The translations under genes and the position numbers were made by a program. The notes under the pieces are model-generated. The model did not search any database and was not told where the DNA came from. It saw only the letters and a program-made list of their open reading frames with translations. Positions 54,144 through 64,000 of a DNA stretch of 64,000 bases are shown here, piece by piece; the stretch's first letter is position 1; every line of letters begins with the position of its first letter. The stretch spans positions 248,001 to 312,000 of the forward strand of contig SAUG01000068.1 of the NCBI GenBank assembly GCA_011316305.1, read 5' to 3'. The stretch is from Rusavskia elegans. Taxonomy: Eukaryota; Ascomycota; Lecanoromycetes; Teloschistales; Teloschistaceae.

Positions 54144-55755
54144 CCATCACGTTGACGGAAACACGAGACTCCAGCGACGGTTCGTCCGTGTCAGAAAAGT
54201 ACTCCTACCGGGCCTCAATCTTCGCTTGCGACAACGACACCTCCTATACTCAAGAAGTCGCCAGTCTTTCTTCGTCAAGCCCTGCTGGAGCCTCCCCTTC
54301 CAACGCGCCTCCCCCGTTTTCCTCGCTCAATATCTCCCCAGAGCATTCGGCAAGTCGGATCAAACTCTCAGTCGCCGAACCAGACTTCTATCCTCCACCG
54401 CCCTTTGCGAGTACCCATCCAGCCGAAGCACAACAACCACCCGCCTCTCAATTCGAGGTAGCGACTGAAGCTGAGCTCGCTAACAACAAGGAGGGAGAAT
54501 CGTCTGCCAAAAGCGCCGAAGACAAAGACGAACCACCACCACCATACACCGAAGGCTCGAGCCCGCTTGGTTCATTTACCTACGTGATGGCTGCTGCAGG
54601 CGGCCCCGCCAGTATCATCACCCAAGTCCCCCAAGGAGGTCCCCCACCACCGGGAGGTCATACTTTTGCAGGTAGAACGCGACATTGCGTACACTACCAG
54701 AATAAACGTTGACGCCTACTCCAGATGTCGGTCCTGATGAAAATATCAGCTTGGATTTAAGGTAAGGCCTCTTTGAATACTCTACGAGGCCGGTCTCTAA
54801 CCCCATTGCCAGAGGTACTAAATTCATCCTCTCGAGAGATGAACTTCTTACTCTTCCGGAATTTGTGCTTTTATCGCTATTCCCCAATGGACTGCTGCCG
54901 GATGGGCATATGAATTCCTTCCATGAAGGGGATACCTATCCTGTAGATGTAAGATTCACATTCGCTCATCCCGCTTCCCCGTCCAAAGTTGATTCAGGAT
55001 GTCCAGTACGACCCTGCCTCGTTACAGTACATGCTCGACTTCTTTCGGACTGTCGCCCAGACCATACCTTCCTCGTCACCATCCCCAACCACAGATACCC
55101 CCTCGACAGAGACGAACATGCAAGGATCCGCAAGAGACATGCTGCAGGACCGAGCCGGCATCATCGTTCTTCGAGAAGATCTCGACTTCTATGCTATTCC
55201 ACCCAGGGCGGAGATCGACCAACCGGAGATGATCGAGGTGAAGCGGGCGGCTGGCAGAGCGCTTCTCAAACAGGATGGCATTTTTTCCGGGTTGAGGAAG
55301 AGTGAAGAAGCCGGCACGACGGAACAGCATTTGATCGAAATGTTGACGGCAGGGTATGTTATGTTTTCTGCACGTCGGGTTTGTATGGGATTTCGTTGCT
55401 GACAAACGGTCAAAAAGGGGTTTTTACAACGATGATAGATGGGGTCATCGCGCCTCGGAGCCAAATAAAGCTGTGATTTGCAGTTTAGCGCTGGCGCGGC
55501 TGCGGACAGACATCAGAGGCAACGATCTAGCCAACAGCAATGCGGTAGGGATGGCGCAGAAGCTGTTGCTGTTCTGGAGAAAGCCTGCTAGAAGGTGCTG
55601 GTGGGAAGGCGTCGAGTTGGAGAACGTGGACGGCATAGAAGGCAAGCTGAAGGTTTGGATAAGGAGGGTATGGACGTTGGAGATGGTTAGTTATTGCTTG
55701 CCGATCTTGCTGCCAAAGCTAACAGTGTGAACAGAGCGTTATAGGCTTGCGATAG
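54144..55755 (+). CDS. WHI2: WHI2-like BTB-domain growth and stress regulator (5' exon not found)
   Basis: Supported exons: 54144-54671, 54725-54761, 54813-54948, 55007-55353, 55418-55685 and 55735-55755; the first has an acceptor (ctcacag) but no ATG, so one more 5' exon is needed. The N-terminal third is disordered, Ser/Pro-rich (DKDEPPPPYTEGSS). Then comes the conserved fungal Whi2 core: ISLDLRGTKFILSRDELLTL, PEFVLLSLFPNGLLPDG, YPVDYDPASLQYMLDFFR, AGIIVLREDLDFYAIPP, GHRASEPNKAVICSLALARL and the end WIRRVWTLEMSVIGLR. In yeast Whi2 works with Psr1/2 phosphatases in stress response, nutrient-dependent growth arrest and mitophagy. The 21-nt last exon and the acceptor at 55006, which gives PVD-YDP, are fixed by family conservation. 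Confidence 0.82.
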
Positions 55756-56081
55756 AGCTGGTATCTTAGGTTTGGGATAGTGAAAGTGCTGCTTTTTGGC
55801 GAGCTGGTAATCAGGTATATACCAAGGGAGGAGAATGGGAAGAGCATTTTGTGCTCTCACTACATAATTCCATGTTGTTAACATTACGTTTGTCAAATGG
55901 ATATCCTCCATGAGCGCCACTACAAGCAATCATCATAGACGTATGATGAGCCGAATCAGACAAGTGGGAAAAGGAGAGGATTTTGTTTATACGAATACGG
56001 TCTTGGCATCACCACTTCCACCACTGCTGAGGGTTCACGACTTTATTCCAAACAAAGTAACTATTGGCCAGCACGAAATGA
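55756..56081. other. Intergenic, no gene seen
   Basis: 325 bp between WHI2-like and the LYR gene: 3' region and promoter. Confidence 0.4.
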
Positions 56082-57120
56082 ATGCGCGGTCCCTTCATAC
56101 CCAGCAGATCAGGCGTTCATAGAGCAGCATGTATGTGAATATCAGATCAGTGACCACTCATCTGTTACGGACTAATGAAGTTCAGGCTTCGCTCTATTCC
56201 GGGCGCTGCGTCGAAGCAGCCGGAACATACTGCCCCCTGAGCCTTCGAACCACTTCCAACGGCATGTCAACGAAGCATTCCGCACGAATGCAAAGACACA
56301 GAACCAAGCAGCCATCCGTGTAGCATTGACAGCTGGCTATGAGGTGATTCACGCCAGCTTAGTTTTGTCTGCTGATCATTAATCGATTTTCCAGGTCTTA
56401 GACGACCTTGCAACTCGCAAGCTGCATGTACTTAGGCAGCTTGCAGAATCAACAGCCCCAGAGAAGGTTGCGCAGGGTCAGTCTGACAGGCGCCGAGCAT
56501 CAGATGGACCAAACGACCAGGACTCCAATCATCGCAAGCCTCAGCCTTTTGACACTGGGAAACGATCACCCCATCCAGCTGCGAAACGCGTACTTGATGG
56601 TCTCCCTCCGCCGCTTCCTGGCCACCGCCGCCGCGTACCGACGATGATCAATGCCAATCATATCCCATTTCTCCGCTTTAAGAAACCCCAGTCGCCCTTC
56701 CTCTCACACATGATTCGCAAAAAGACCGATGAACGAGAGAAGCGTATCACCAGAATCCAGCGTTTGGAGAACCTAATGCCACTCGCTGAGGATGAGGATC
56801 GATGGGATGATATTGTGAGGGAAACGAATGGCGTCTCCAGCAACGACAATGGGACTACATGGGCTTGGGCCACTCGCGAAGCCTTGTCACATGTCAAGAG
56901 GGTCCACAAAGACAACACCATGAAAAGAATGCATATTGCGCGACGGATGTTTGATATAATGGACCGAGAGAGGAAATTGGCCGAGCAGGAGAAGCTCATG
57001 CGGAGGGATCAGAGACACCAGGCATACAAAGCACGAAGAAGATTGAAGGAAGCCACCTTAGCGGCAGAGCAGCTCGATGGAGACGACGGTACACCCATAG
57101 CCTCAGCAGCCGCCATCTAA
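56082..57120 (+). CDS. LYR-motif (Complex1_LYR-like) protein
   Basis: Three exons: 56082-56130, 56186-56343 and 56395-57120, with introns of 55 bp (branch ACTAAT) and 51 bp; 310 aa. The start MRGPFIPSRSGVHRAACFAL leads into ALFRALRRSSRNILPPEPSN, an LYR-type helix in which the motif reads LFR, followed by the conserved Phe region NHFQRHVNEAFR. LYR proteins bind the acyl carrier protein and act in mitochondrial complex and Fe-S assembly. The remaining 200 residues are hydrophilic: a Pro/Arg-rich linker (GLPPPLPGHRRR) and two long charged helices (MIRKKTDEREKRITRIQRLE, RKLAEQEKLMRRDQRHQAYK). The family is therefore a long, fungal-type LYR protein rather than the 100-aa assembly factors. Its last codons overlap those of the next gene on the other strand. 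Confidence 0.72.
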
Positions 57121-58128
57121 GCTTCTTCCTACACACCTATCCACCGCCACGCTGATACATCTCGCCAACTGCTCGCCCTTTTCCCAGATCTTATCATGGC
57201 CGCCCTTCAATTCCACCACCGTGACTTCCTTCGCCGCCCCCTCAACATCCTCTCCTCGCCGCCACCATTTCTCCTGCAGTGCCTGTCCCATCATCTCAAC
57301 CTGCCCCCACTCCACCAATTCATCCTCCGCACTCTGTCCTAAAACCACCTCCTCCACCCCATCCATCTTTCCCCCTTCCCGAATCTTCTTAACAATATCA
57401 CCCTTCTCCCACTCCCCAACCCTCTCATCCCCAAAGGCCCCATCCGTAAATTCCTCGTAGACCCCTCTATACTCGATATGCGCATCCCTGAGCGCAGTGA
57501 AATCATAGATCCCCTCCACCCCCACCACCGCTTTAATCCTCCTTCTCAAATCCTTAAACCCATCCTCCTCATCAGCATGGTACCCCAACCCCAACGCCAC
57601 ACCAAAAGCAATAGTAGCACCAACACTATGCCCTGCCAATATCACTCCACTCCCATCCGCTAGACTGGGATATCGACGTCTTCCCTGCACAACTCTATCC
57701 TCATTGTCTGAGGACGAAGCAAAAAGCCACCTCATCGCGGCCCTCACATCGTTCACCTGATCCGGCCATTTCGCATTCCGGCTTTCGTCACCTGATTGAC
57801 TGGGATGGGTAGGGTGCGTGGGGTAGGGTGTGAGGCGGTAGTTGAGGGATGCGATGGCAGCGATGTGATTTCGTTCACTCTCTTCTTCGCAAGTTGATGG
57901 ATTGGATGGTGGTGGCTTGGATGCGAATGGGAAAAGAAATGGTAGAGAAGGGAGGAGAGATTGGGATGTGATTAAGGGGTCGCGGAAGGCGCCGCCGTGG
58001 ATGTAGATTATTGTGTACGAGGGCTGGGAGGGAGGGGTGGTAGGGGTGTGGAGGTCGAGGGTGCGGAGGGGGAGGGGCGGTGAGGTGTAGGGGATTGAGA
58101 GATGGGGTTTATGTGTTGGGGTGGGCAT
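57103..58128 (-). CDS. BNA7: Alpha/beta hydrolase, kynurenine formamidase-like
   Basis: Single exon. The chosen start is 58128 (MPTPTHKPHL), 341 aa; the frame has earlier ATGs at 58236, 58290 and 58296 that add a low-similarity extension. Motifs: YTIIYIHGGAFRD (HGG oxyanion hole), a YRLTPYP block, ILAGHSVGATIAFG (nucleophile in GHSVG), VEGIYDFTAL, and GGHDKIWEKGEQL with the catalytic His. This is the arrangement of fungal Bna7, which hydrolyses N-formylkynurenine to kynurenine in de novo NAD synthesis. A related esterase cannot be excluded. Its stop overlaps the end of the LYR gene by 18 bp, tail to tail, and the next gene upstream on the same strand is a sirtuin. Confidence 0.72.
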   Translation of the reverse strand: MPTPTHKPHLSIPYTSPPLPLRTLDLHTPTTPPSQPSYTIIYIHGGAFRDPLITSQSLLPSLPFLFPFASKPPPSNPSTCEEESERNHIAAIASLNYRLTPYPTHPTHPSQSGDESRNAKWPDQVNDVRAAMRWLFASSSDNEDRVVQGRRRYPSLADGSGVILAGHSVGATIAFGVALGLGYHADEEDGFKDLRRRIKAVVGVEGIYDFTALRDAHIEYRGVYEEFTDGAFGDERVGEWEKGDIVKKIREGGKMDGVEEVVLGQSAEDELVEWGQVEMMGQALQEKWWRRGEDVEGAAKEVTVVELKGGHDKIWEKGEQLARCISVAVDRCVGRSLDGGC

Positions 58129-58414
58129 TTGTGAGGGAGACGGGGAGGGGAGGATCGAGGGGTTATGTATGTGATTGTTATTGGTTTGTTCAGTGATATT
58201 TGATATTTTACTATGTACTGCTGTTCGGTTGACCATCAACCACCGCCGCGATCTGTGCAGAGGAGAAGATCGCCAATATATGCAGAGCATTGCCATAAGA
58301 ATTCGTGCAGCAGAAGCTGTCAGTTACAAGAAGCCACCGAGTAGGTTGTTGAAGAAAGGGTTTTTTTTTGTAGGAGCAAATGGTCCTCAATAAGAAAATC
58401 AAACCAACTCCACG

Positions 58415-60061
58415 CTATGCCGATGTGATCCGGAAAGAGTATCTTGATTCATATCCCTCATGCAGCTGTACATTAACGTCGTCTTCTTTGATCATCTCAT
58501 GCTTCAAGTCCCATCCAGCGCGCCGGCACAGCTCTGTTACAATCGTATCGCATTCACCGAGCATGTCAATATCAAAATCGACATGCTGGCAGGGCTTTCA
58601 ACGCGTCAGTAGTGGCTGCAAGCAGATTCTTGAAGGACAACCTACTTCTCGCGAAATGTATAATTGGGGTGTTTCTGGTGGCAGAAACCCGCTCACTTCC
58701 GAGACCGGCGCAACCTTGAGAGATGTTCCTATCACGATGACGAGGTCTACGAGATCTTTATCGTGCTTCGTAAGGCGATCATGGAAAGTTGCCGGGAGGT
58801 CTTCGCCAAAGAAGGTGATATCCGGCTTGGGTCATATATAGTCAGTTGACAACGTGGTTCATATTTCAGATCGAAGTGGATGTACCTTCATGACGCCAGC
58901 TACAGCGATGTCATAGTCCTCGTCGTCTGTACTGTCCTCGTAGCTTTGCCGCTTTTTCTTGCTCGTTGACAATCCATTCGTTGATCGCTTTCGCTTGATG
59001 CCAAAGGGTTTCAATCGCAGATTTCGGATACAGCGATCACATCGAGCCACGCGACCAGCCTTGAGGTCCTTATAAATCTCCTCGCATTTGACGCGATATC
59101 CACATTCTACACATGTGGCAGTCGCAAACGAGCCGTGGCACTGGATTAGTTTCTCGGGAAGGATGCCCGCGTAGCTCTCCAGATTGTCAATATTTTGGGT
59201 AAAGTTTGTCAGGAGCTTATCCTTGTCTTGGAGAAGCTTGATGAAAGCATGGGTTGGAGAGAACTTCCGAGTCGAAGGGAGGATGTCTTTGGCTACAGAG
59301 TAGAAGATGCTTGGGTCTTCTCGAAAAATAGTGATGTCAAAGACTTCCTGTGGGTCGCTGAGGCCAAGATGTTCAAGCTGAGAGTAAAGACCTGTTTCTT
59401 TTGATCGAAAGTCTGGGATACCTAAGCTGGTCGAGATCTACGTGGGATTGTGTCAGTCCACGAGAAGTGGAAAAGGGCTAGTCTTACATACTCCAGCTCC
59501 AGTCAGCACAATGATGTTTTTCGACTGTTCTAGAAGATGCACGGCATCTGCGATTGTGTTGTACCGGGGGAGCTTGACCCGCTTCGAAAGTTCTCGAGTG
59601 ATTCCAAGTCCGAGGAGTGGGAAATACTTGAAGTCCGGCTGACCTTCTAAAAACGGAGGAGGCCTGATTCCAAAAGCGGTGCACAACTTCTTGGCTGTGA
59701 TCGCTCCAGCTTCTATAGTCTCGGTAATGAATTGATCCTCTCCAACAAGCCGAAGACGTTTCCGAAAGATGAAAGACTCCTCTACAGTGCATACGTCGAC
59801 CGGCTCTATCTCCTATCAAAAACTCATCTTCTCTCATTCCAAAACCGACGTACCGTCTTTCCATTCAACGTGATCTGGCATACCATCCAGCATATCCTCA
59901 TACAACGACAGGTGGTCATACTCTTCCCCATCATCAGTCTCTGGTGAGGACGCGTCCTCGCGCTCAACCTCGCGTTTTTCGTCATCGACTTCGTGCTCCG
60001 AAGAGAGATCCACAATTTCCACTGCTGGAGCTTTCAAAGGAGATCCTTGGAGGACCACCAT
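58415..60061 (-). CDS. Sir2-family NAD-dependent protein deacetylase (HST1/SIR2 class)
   Basis: Five exons: 60061-59854, 59805-59492, 59437-58886, 58825-58646 and 58594-58415, with introns of 48, 54, 60 and 51 bp; 477 aa. The acidic N-terminus is followed by [20 protein letters not shown] and the Sir2 core. That core has [20 protein letters not shown] (NAD binding; GAG-IS restored across intron 2), [22 protein letters not shown] (catalytic His), and the four zinc cysteines in [10 protein letters not shown] and [14 protein letters not shown] and [15 protein letters not shown] complete it. An insertion rich in Lys/Ser/Asp ([18 protein letters not shown]) sits after the zinc knuckle. The class I features fit nuclear Hst1/Sir2/SIRT1 enzymes that deacetylate histones. 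The upstream region is shared with the ArAE gene. Confidence 0.93.
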
Positions 60062-60349
60062 GACAGCGGATCAGCTACAATCGCTCATACTCGGTAGTCA
60101 ATGTGAAATCGCTGTTCTCATGAGACCCTCTGAGTGACTCCAACTCAGATTGTTATCTTATCATTTTAGCCGCCATCCGCGCGGCAAATGCGACTTGCCG
60201 ATTCGCCGATCCAAGTATCCAACATCACTTTATCACCTTGCTCCATGGCACCGACATCCGAATCTAACAGTCTTTCCAGAAATTCAGATCGATGACTGAA
60301 GACATGTCATCAAAGTACTCCACAAGAGTACTATTGGCGTGCATTGATC
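60062..60349. promoter_or_regulatory. Divergent promoter of the sirtuin and ArAE genes
   Basis: 288 bp between start codons. It contains two adjacent GATA cores (ttatcttatca, about 60153-60163) and, some 20 bp to the left, tgactc, the core of Gcn4/CpcA sites. Both are short motifs that occur by chance, but together they would fit nitrogen or amino-acid control. Confidence 0.35.
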
Positions 60350-63300
60350 ATGACGGGAAAGGATGACGCCTTATACACTTCGCCTTTCTCAGGCCCTGCC
60401 CTGGAAGATACTCGACATACTGAGGCCACGATATCAAATCCTAATCTTTCGGCACCGCAAATGAAGTCTCGATCATCAACGTCTGACCAACTCAGAAGGC
60501 CACAGGAGCAAAGGCTGTCATCGACCGCCGTACACTTTGGCTCTTATTCAAGAAGCATTGATCAGCTCGACACTTTGCGTGGTGATCATCCTCATAATAC
60601 GCCATCTCGGAATCTAAGTCAAGCACAGCTAGACCATTTTTTACCAAATGCTAATGCCGGCCTCGAAACTTACGGTATAAACGAGCTGAGAGATGGCTTC
60701 TTTGACGCCACTTACTATCGGCCCCCGTGTCGCGATCGTCCGGAGATGATGGAAAAGGCTTCGACGACTCTCCCACCTGCGCTGCAGACCCACCATCCAC
60801 TGTCCTTCAAGTACTTCATCCCTCGTCAGTGGAAAGGATTTCACGACTTTGTGCAACAAATATCCACCACAAGATCTGGTATCAAGCTATTGAAATCATT
60901 CTTGAGCTTTTTCGTGGCTTATGTCATCTGTTTGATCCCTGTGTCTAGACATTGGTTAGGGCGCTATTGTCATATCTTGACTCTGTCTGCCCTCCTGAAC
61001 CACGCTGGCCGACCGATTGGATCTCAGATTGACGGAGCAGTCTTGACTATTTTGGGGACCGCTGCTGGCCTGTCTTGGGGTAGCGTGGCACTATGGGTAT
61101 CGACGTCCACGTCGGTCGCACGAACTGGGTATGGTGGTGTATTGGCTACCTTTCTCATAGTCTTCACAGCTGCAGTGGCTTTGTTACGTTGTAGTTTCAT
61201 GAGACTTTACCAAGCTGTGATATCTGCAGGGATCTCCATCTGCTATGTTTGTCTAGCTGATACCTCTGAAGCTGTTGGATGGACAAAAATCTTCGATTAT
61301 GGTGTCCCTTGGGTTCTCGGTCAAGCAATTGCTCTCCTCATTTCTTGTATCATTTTTCCTGATTCAGGATCTCGTTCTCTTACGTGAGTGTATCCAAATT
61401 TGCACCTTGTCCGGCGGAGAAATAGTAAGCTCATCAATCGACAGCTTGTCTTTCCACGAGGCATTGGAGACGATCGGTCGGGGTCTCGTCTTTCCCCGGC
61501 AAGACAACTTCATTCTTAGGAACGACTTAGCATTGCATTTTGTCCGTTTATCAACCGCTGTCCGAGACTTCACAATCGAGTTGTCCATATCTCGGTTTGA
61601 CCCAGAGGATGCTCGTTCGGTGCGCAATCATCTGCAAAGCGTCATTAGAGCCTTGCTAGCTATCGACCCCGACACGAATCTTTTCACTATCCAAGCTGCC
61701 ATCCATGCTGTGGAGGAAGGTCACCTCGAAACCAATAAAACCCAGAGTCGCCATGGGGCAGAGAACAAGGATCAATTAGTGATTCTACACGGAATCCTCA
61801 GTCGGATCGCCATGTGTCTTACGAGCCCTACAAAAGCCTTGGTGCAAGCCATGATCGCATGTACGATCAGTTGTGACGATACTCTGATTTGTCTAGGAGG
61901 GCAACGTCACTCCTTATATCCCCCTCACACTCCACAGGACCTTTCTGTATCTTTGCGAGCGTTGTCAACGGCCATTGCAACGTTCGATGCAGCCGACCTT
62001 GCCCTCATGAGCGACCCCAAACTTCCTCCTTCGGCATCGACCCATCCAGAAGTGGTAACCTTGTTCCTGTTTGTACATCCGCTTCGCCAAGCTGCGGACA
62101 AGGTTCAAACGCTCTCCAAGAAGATTCTGGATATGCAGCAACGGCGCCGAAGCTGGAGTCTGCAGCTACCGTCCTATCCATTGCACAAACAACTAAATCG
62201 AACTAACGCTCAAGTACGACACGATCGTGGAGGCCTTACAGCAGGCTTTTACTTTCGCACCAAGATGCAGCTCGAACGAACTATGGGTGACCTGCAGAGC
62301 CGTCCTTATGTTCCGTCAGGTCGCCAGGACGACGTCCCCGCTCCCGGTGGTTCGAGTACTAGTACCTCAGTACAGCCAAAGGCAACACATTCCTTGAGTA
62401 AGTCAGCAGTGTCTGAGCAGAAAACATTTCGCTACAAGTCTTGGGAGCTCCTGCATCGCATGCAGGGTTTCGAATCTCGATTTGCTCTCAAGGTGGTACT
62501 CGTAACAACACTGCTCTCCGTGCCAGCGTGGCTTGAGCAGAGCCGAGAATGGTGGAATGATTCTGAACTGTGGTGGACTGTTGTTACTGTATGGCTAATG
62601 ACCCACCCCCGCGTCTCCGGCACTTTCCAAGACCTGGCAGCAAGACTGTTCTGCGTGGCCCTCGGCGCGGTATGGGGAGGCCTTGCATTCGCTGCTGGTG
62701 ATGGAAATCCGTATGTGATGGCCGTCTTCGCAGTGGTCTTCATGATACCCATGATGCATCGCTACACTCAAAGTGCACATCCAAGATCAGGGCTTATCGG
62801 ATGCATTAGTTTCGTTGTGATCTCGCTGGGTGCTGTTGCCGATGAAAATCGGCTTTCAACTACTACAATTGCATGGACTCGAGGTCTCGCTTTCGCGGTT
62901 GGAATCTTTGCTTCAATCTTGACAAATTGGGTCATGTGGCCCTTCGTAGCTAGGCATGAGCTGAAGAAGTCCTTGGCGACGATGATGCTACATTTAGCCA
63001 TCCTTTACCGAAGCGTTGTCTCCAAGTACATCTACTACGCCGAGGAACAAGCACCCAGCGCTGGAGACATAGAAAGGTCCGAAATGCTTGAAGGAAGACT
63101 TCGAGAAGGGTTTGTCCGGATCAGACAGCTTTTGGAACTGACACGGCACGAAATCGTATGGCTTTTGCCCCTTATTCAGCGAGATCTTGGGGCTGATTCA
63201 GAGCAGCGCCTTAGAGCTCCCTTTGATCCTCTTCCATACAGCGCTCTCATTGAAGCTTGCGACCGCTTCTTCGAGCATCTGGTTGAAGTTCGTCAGTCCA

Positions 63301-63683
63301 GTCTCTATTTCCAACCCTCACTGCAAGTCAACACCCGTGGGGTCAATGACAGCCTCATACCATATCGACGAGATGCCGTAGCAGTCATTTTGATGAATCT
63401 CTATGTCTTGGCATCAGCTCTTCGAACTAACCAGCGGGTCCCACGATACATGCCATCGGCTGCCGCAGCTCGGAAGGTACTGATAGATCGAATGGAAGAA
63501 CTCGAGATCAACCAGACACAAGAGAATGAAACAAATGGACAAGAGGGAAGGCGGTGGGCAGATGTATATCGTTACGCATTTGCCTCGGCTTTAACAGATA
63601 TAGTGGAACAATTACAGCAGCTGCAGAGATACACCAAAGAGGTCACAGGTGAGGCAGGATTCGCAACGCTCCCCATGGAATGA
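60350..63683 (+). CDS. ArAE/DUF2421-type membrane protein (Bre4-like)
   Basis: Two exons, 60350-61383 and 61445-63683, joined across a 61 bp intron; 1090 aa. The acceptor at 61444 keeps phase 2 and gives SRSLTLSFHEALETIGRG. After a disordered N-terminus there are two groups of membrane helices. The first runs from about SGIKLLKSFLSFFVAYVICL through AVLTILGTAAGLSWGSVALW to WVLGQAIALLISCIIF; the second from FALKVVLVTTLLSVPAWLE through ARLFCVALGAVWGGLAFAA to GLAFAVGIFASILTNWVMWP. The long cytosolic part between them and the C-terminal helical domain match fungal DUF2422/DUF2421 proteins of the aromatic acid exporter (ArAE, FUSC-like) superfamily; yeast Bre4 is a relative. Substrate unknown. The first ATG in frame is at 60350. 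Confidence 0.85.
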
Positions 63684-64000
63684 AATTTTCAATCCGAAAT
63701 CGTCACCGTTCCGAAAGCACCGTAACAAAAGAAAGTCTCTTCTGAGACTTAGCCGGTCAAAACAAGTTTGGCAGAATACGCATCTGCCACGCTCCAAGGT
63801 GGTTTTTACATGCATGCAAGATCAGGTACTTATCCTCGGCAATCTCCGGAGATCCTCCGAGACTAACTTTTCCGAGACATATTATCTCTTGGCTACCCAA
63901 GTGCTGGCAAGCTTGCGGCGCCTCCCAGCCGAGGTAGCCATGCCGACTTTCATACACTCTGCTTATTATCGTACTGTTGCTTCTGGAGCACATTGATCGA
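63684..64000. other. Window end, no gene seen
   Basis: 3' region of the ArAE gene. ORFs here are short and without features. Confidence 0.4.

Noticed and set aside
59806..59853. Acceptor six bases earlier in sirtuin intron 1 (after TTTTTGATAG)
   Set aside because: With the phase 1 donor it puts the next exon out of frame; the acceptor at 59806 keeps the sirtuin frame.
1..64000. tRNA genes, rRNA genes or CRISPR-like arrays
   Set aside because: I looked for T-arm consensus, cloverleaf-like segments and spaced repeats and saw none; a tRNA scan would be decisive.

Overview
The window is chromosomal DNA of a filamentous ascomycete (Pezizomycotina). Most genes are interrupted by 46-110 bp GT-AG introns, often with CTAAC/CTGAC-like branch sites. 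Proteins of fungal type are present (PEX20, WHI2-like, DUF3824, UPF0643, microbial-type PARG, SAT4/PTH11-like), and one AT-rich block carries the signature of repeat-induced point mutation (RIP). Several families (the small BTB proteins, the F-box type) suggest Dothideomycetes; this class-level guess is weak. CDS coordinates are exon models built by eye from splice sites and frame. Wherever I give a protein length, the exon lengths sum to whole codons.

Left housekeeping block (1-18.4 kb): a glutathione-transferase start cut by the window edge, a conserved fungal nuclear-looking protein, UPF0643, S-adenosylhomocysteinase, eIF3h, a cytochrome b561-type membrane protein, a decayed MFS transporter, B-type cyclin (nimE/cdc13 type) and tRNA ligase TRL1.

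Accessory block (18.4-34.1 kb): a complete but RIP-killed Ty1/copia element on the minus strand (19133-24813, 135 bp LTRs, 5 bp target duplication), then gene-poor DNA with a zinc-finger remnant, an orphan ORF and a frameshifted P-loop ATPase. It ends with two paralogous BTB genes that enclose a microbial-type poly(ADP-ribose) glycohydrolase gene.

Right block (35-63.7 kb): mitochondrial SAM carrier with a 208 bp MITE upstream, DUF3824 protein, secreted sorbosone/pyranose dehydrogenase-like protein, F-box protein, SEC13 and PEX20 sharing a 279 bp divergent promoter, a P-loop kinase-like protein, a SAT4-type pseudogene, a small secreted protein, WHI2-like BTB protein, a LYR-motif protein whose stop overlaps that of a kynurenine-formamidase-like hydrolase, a Sir2 sirtuin and a large ArAE/DUF2421-type membrane protein.

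Linked functions that stand out: methyl-cycle genes (SAH hydrolase, SAM carrier); secretory and peroxisomal trafficking from one promoter (SEC13/PEX20); and NAD metabolism (formamidase of de novo NAD synthesis next to an NAD-consuming sirtuin, with PARG elsewhere in the window).
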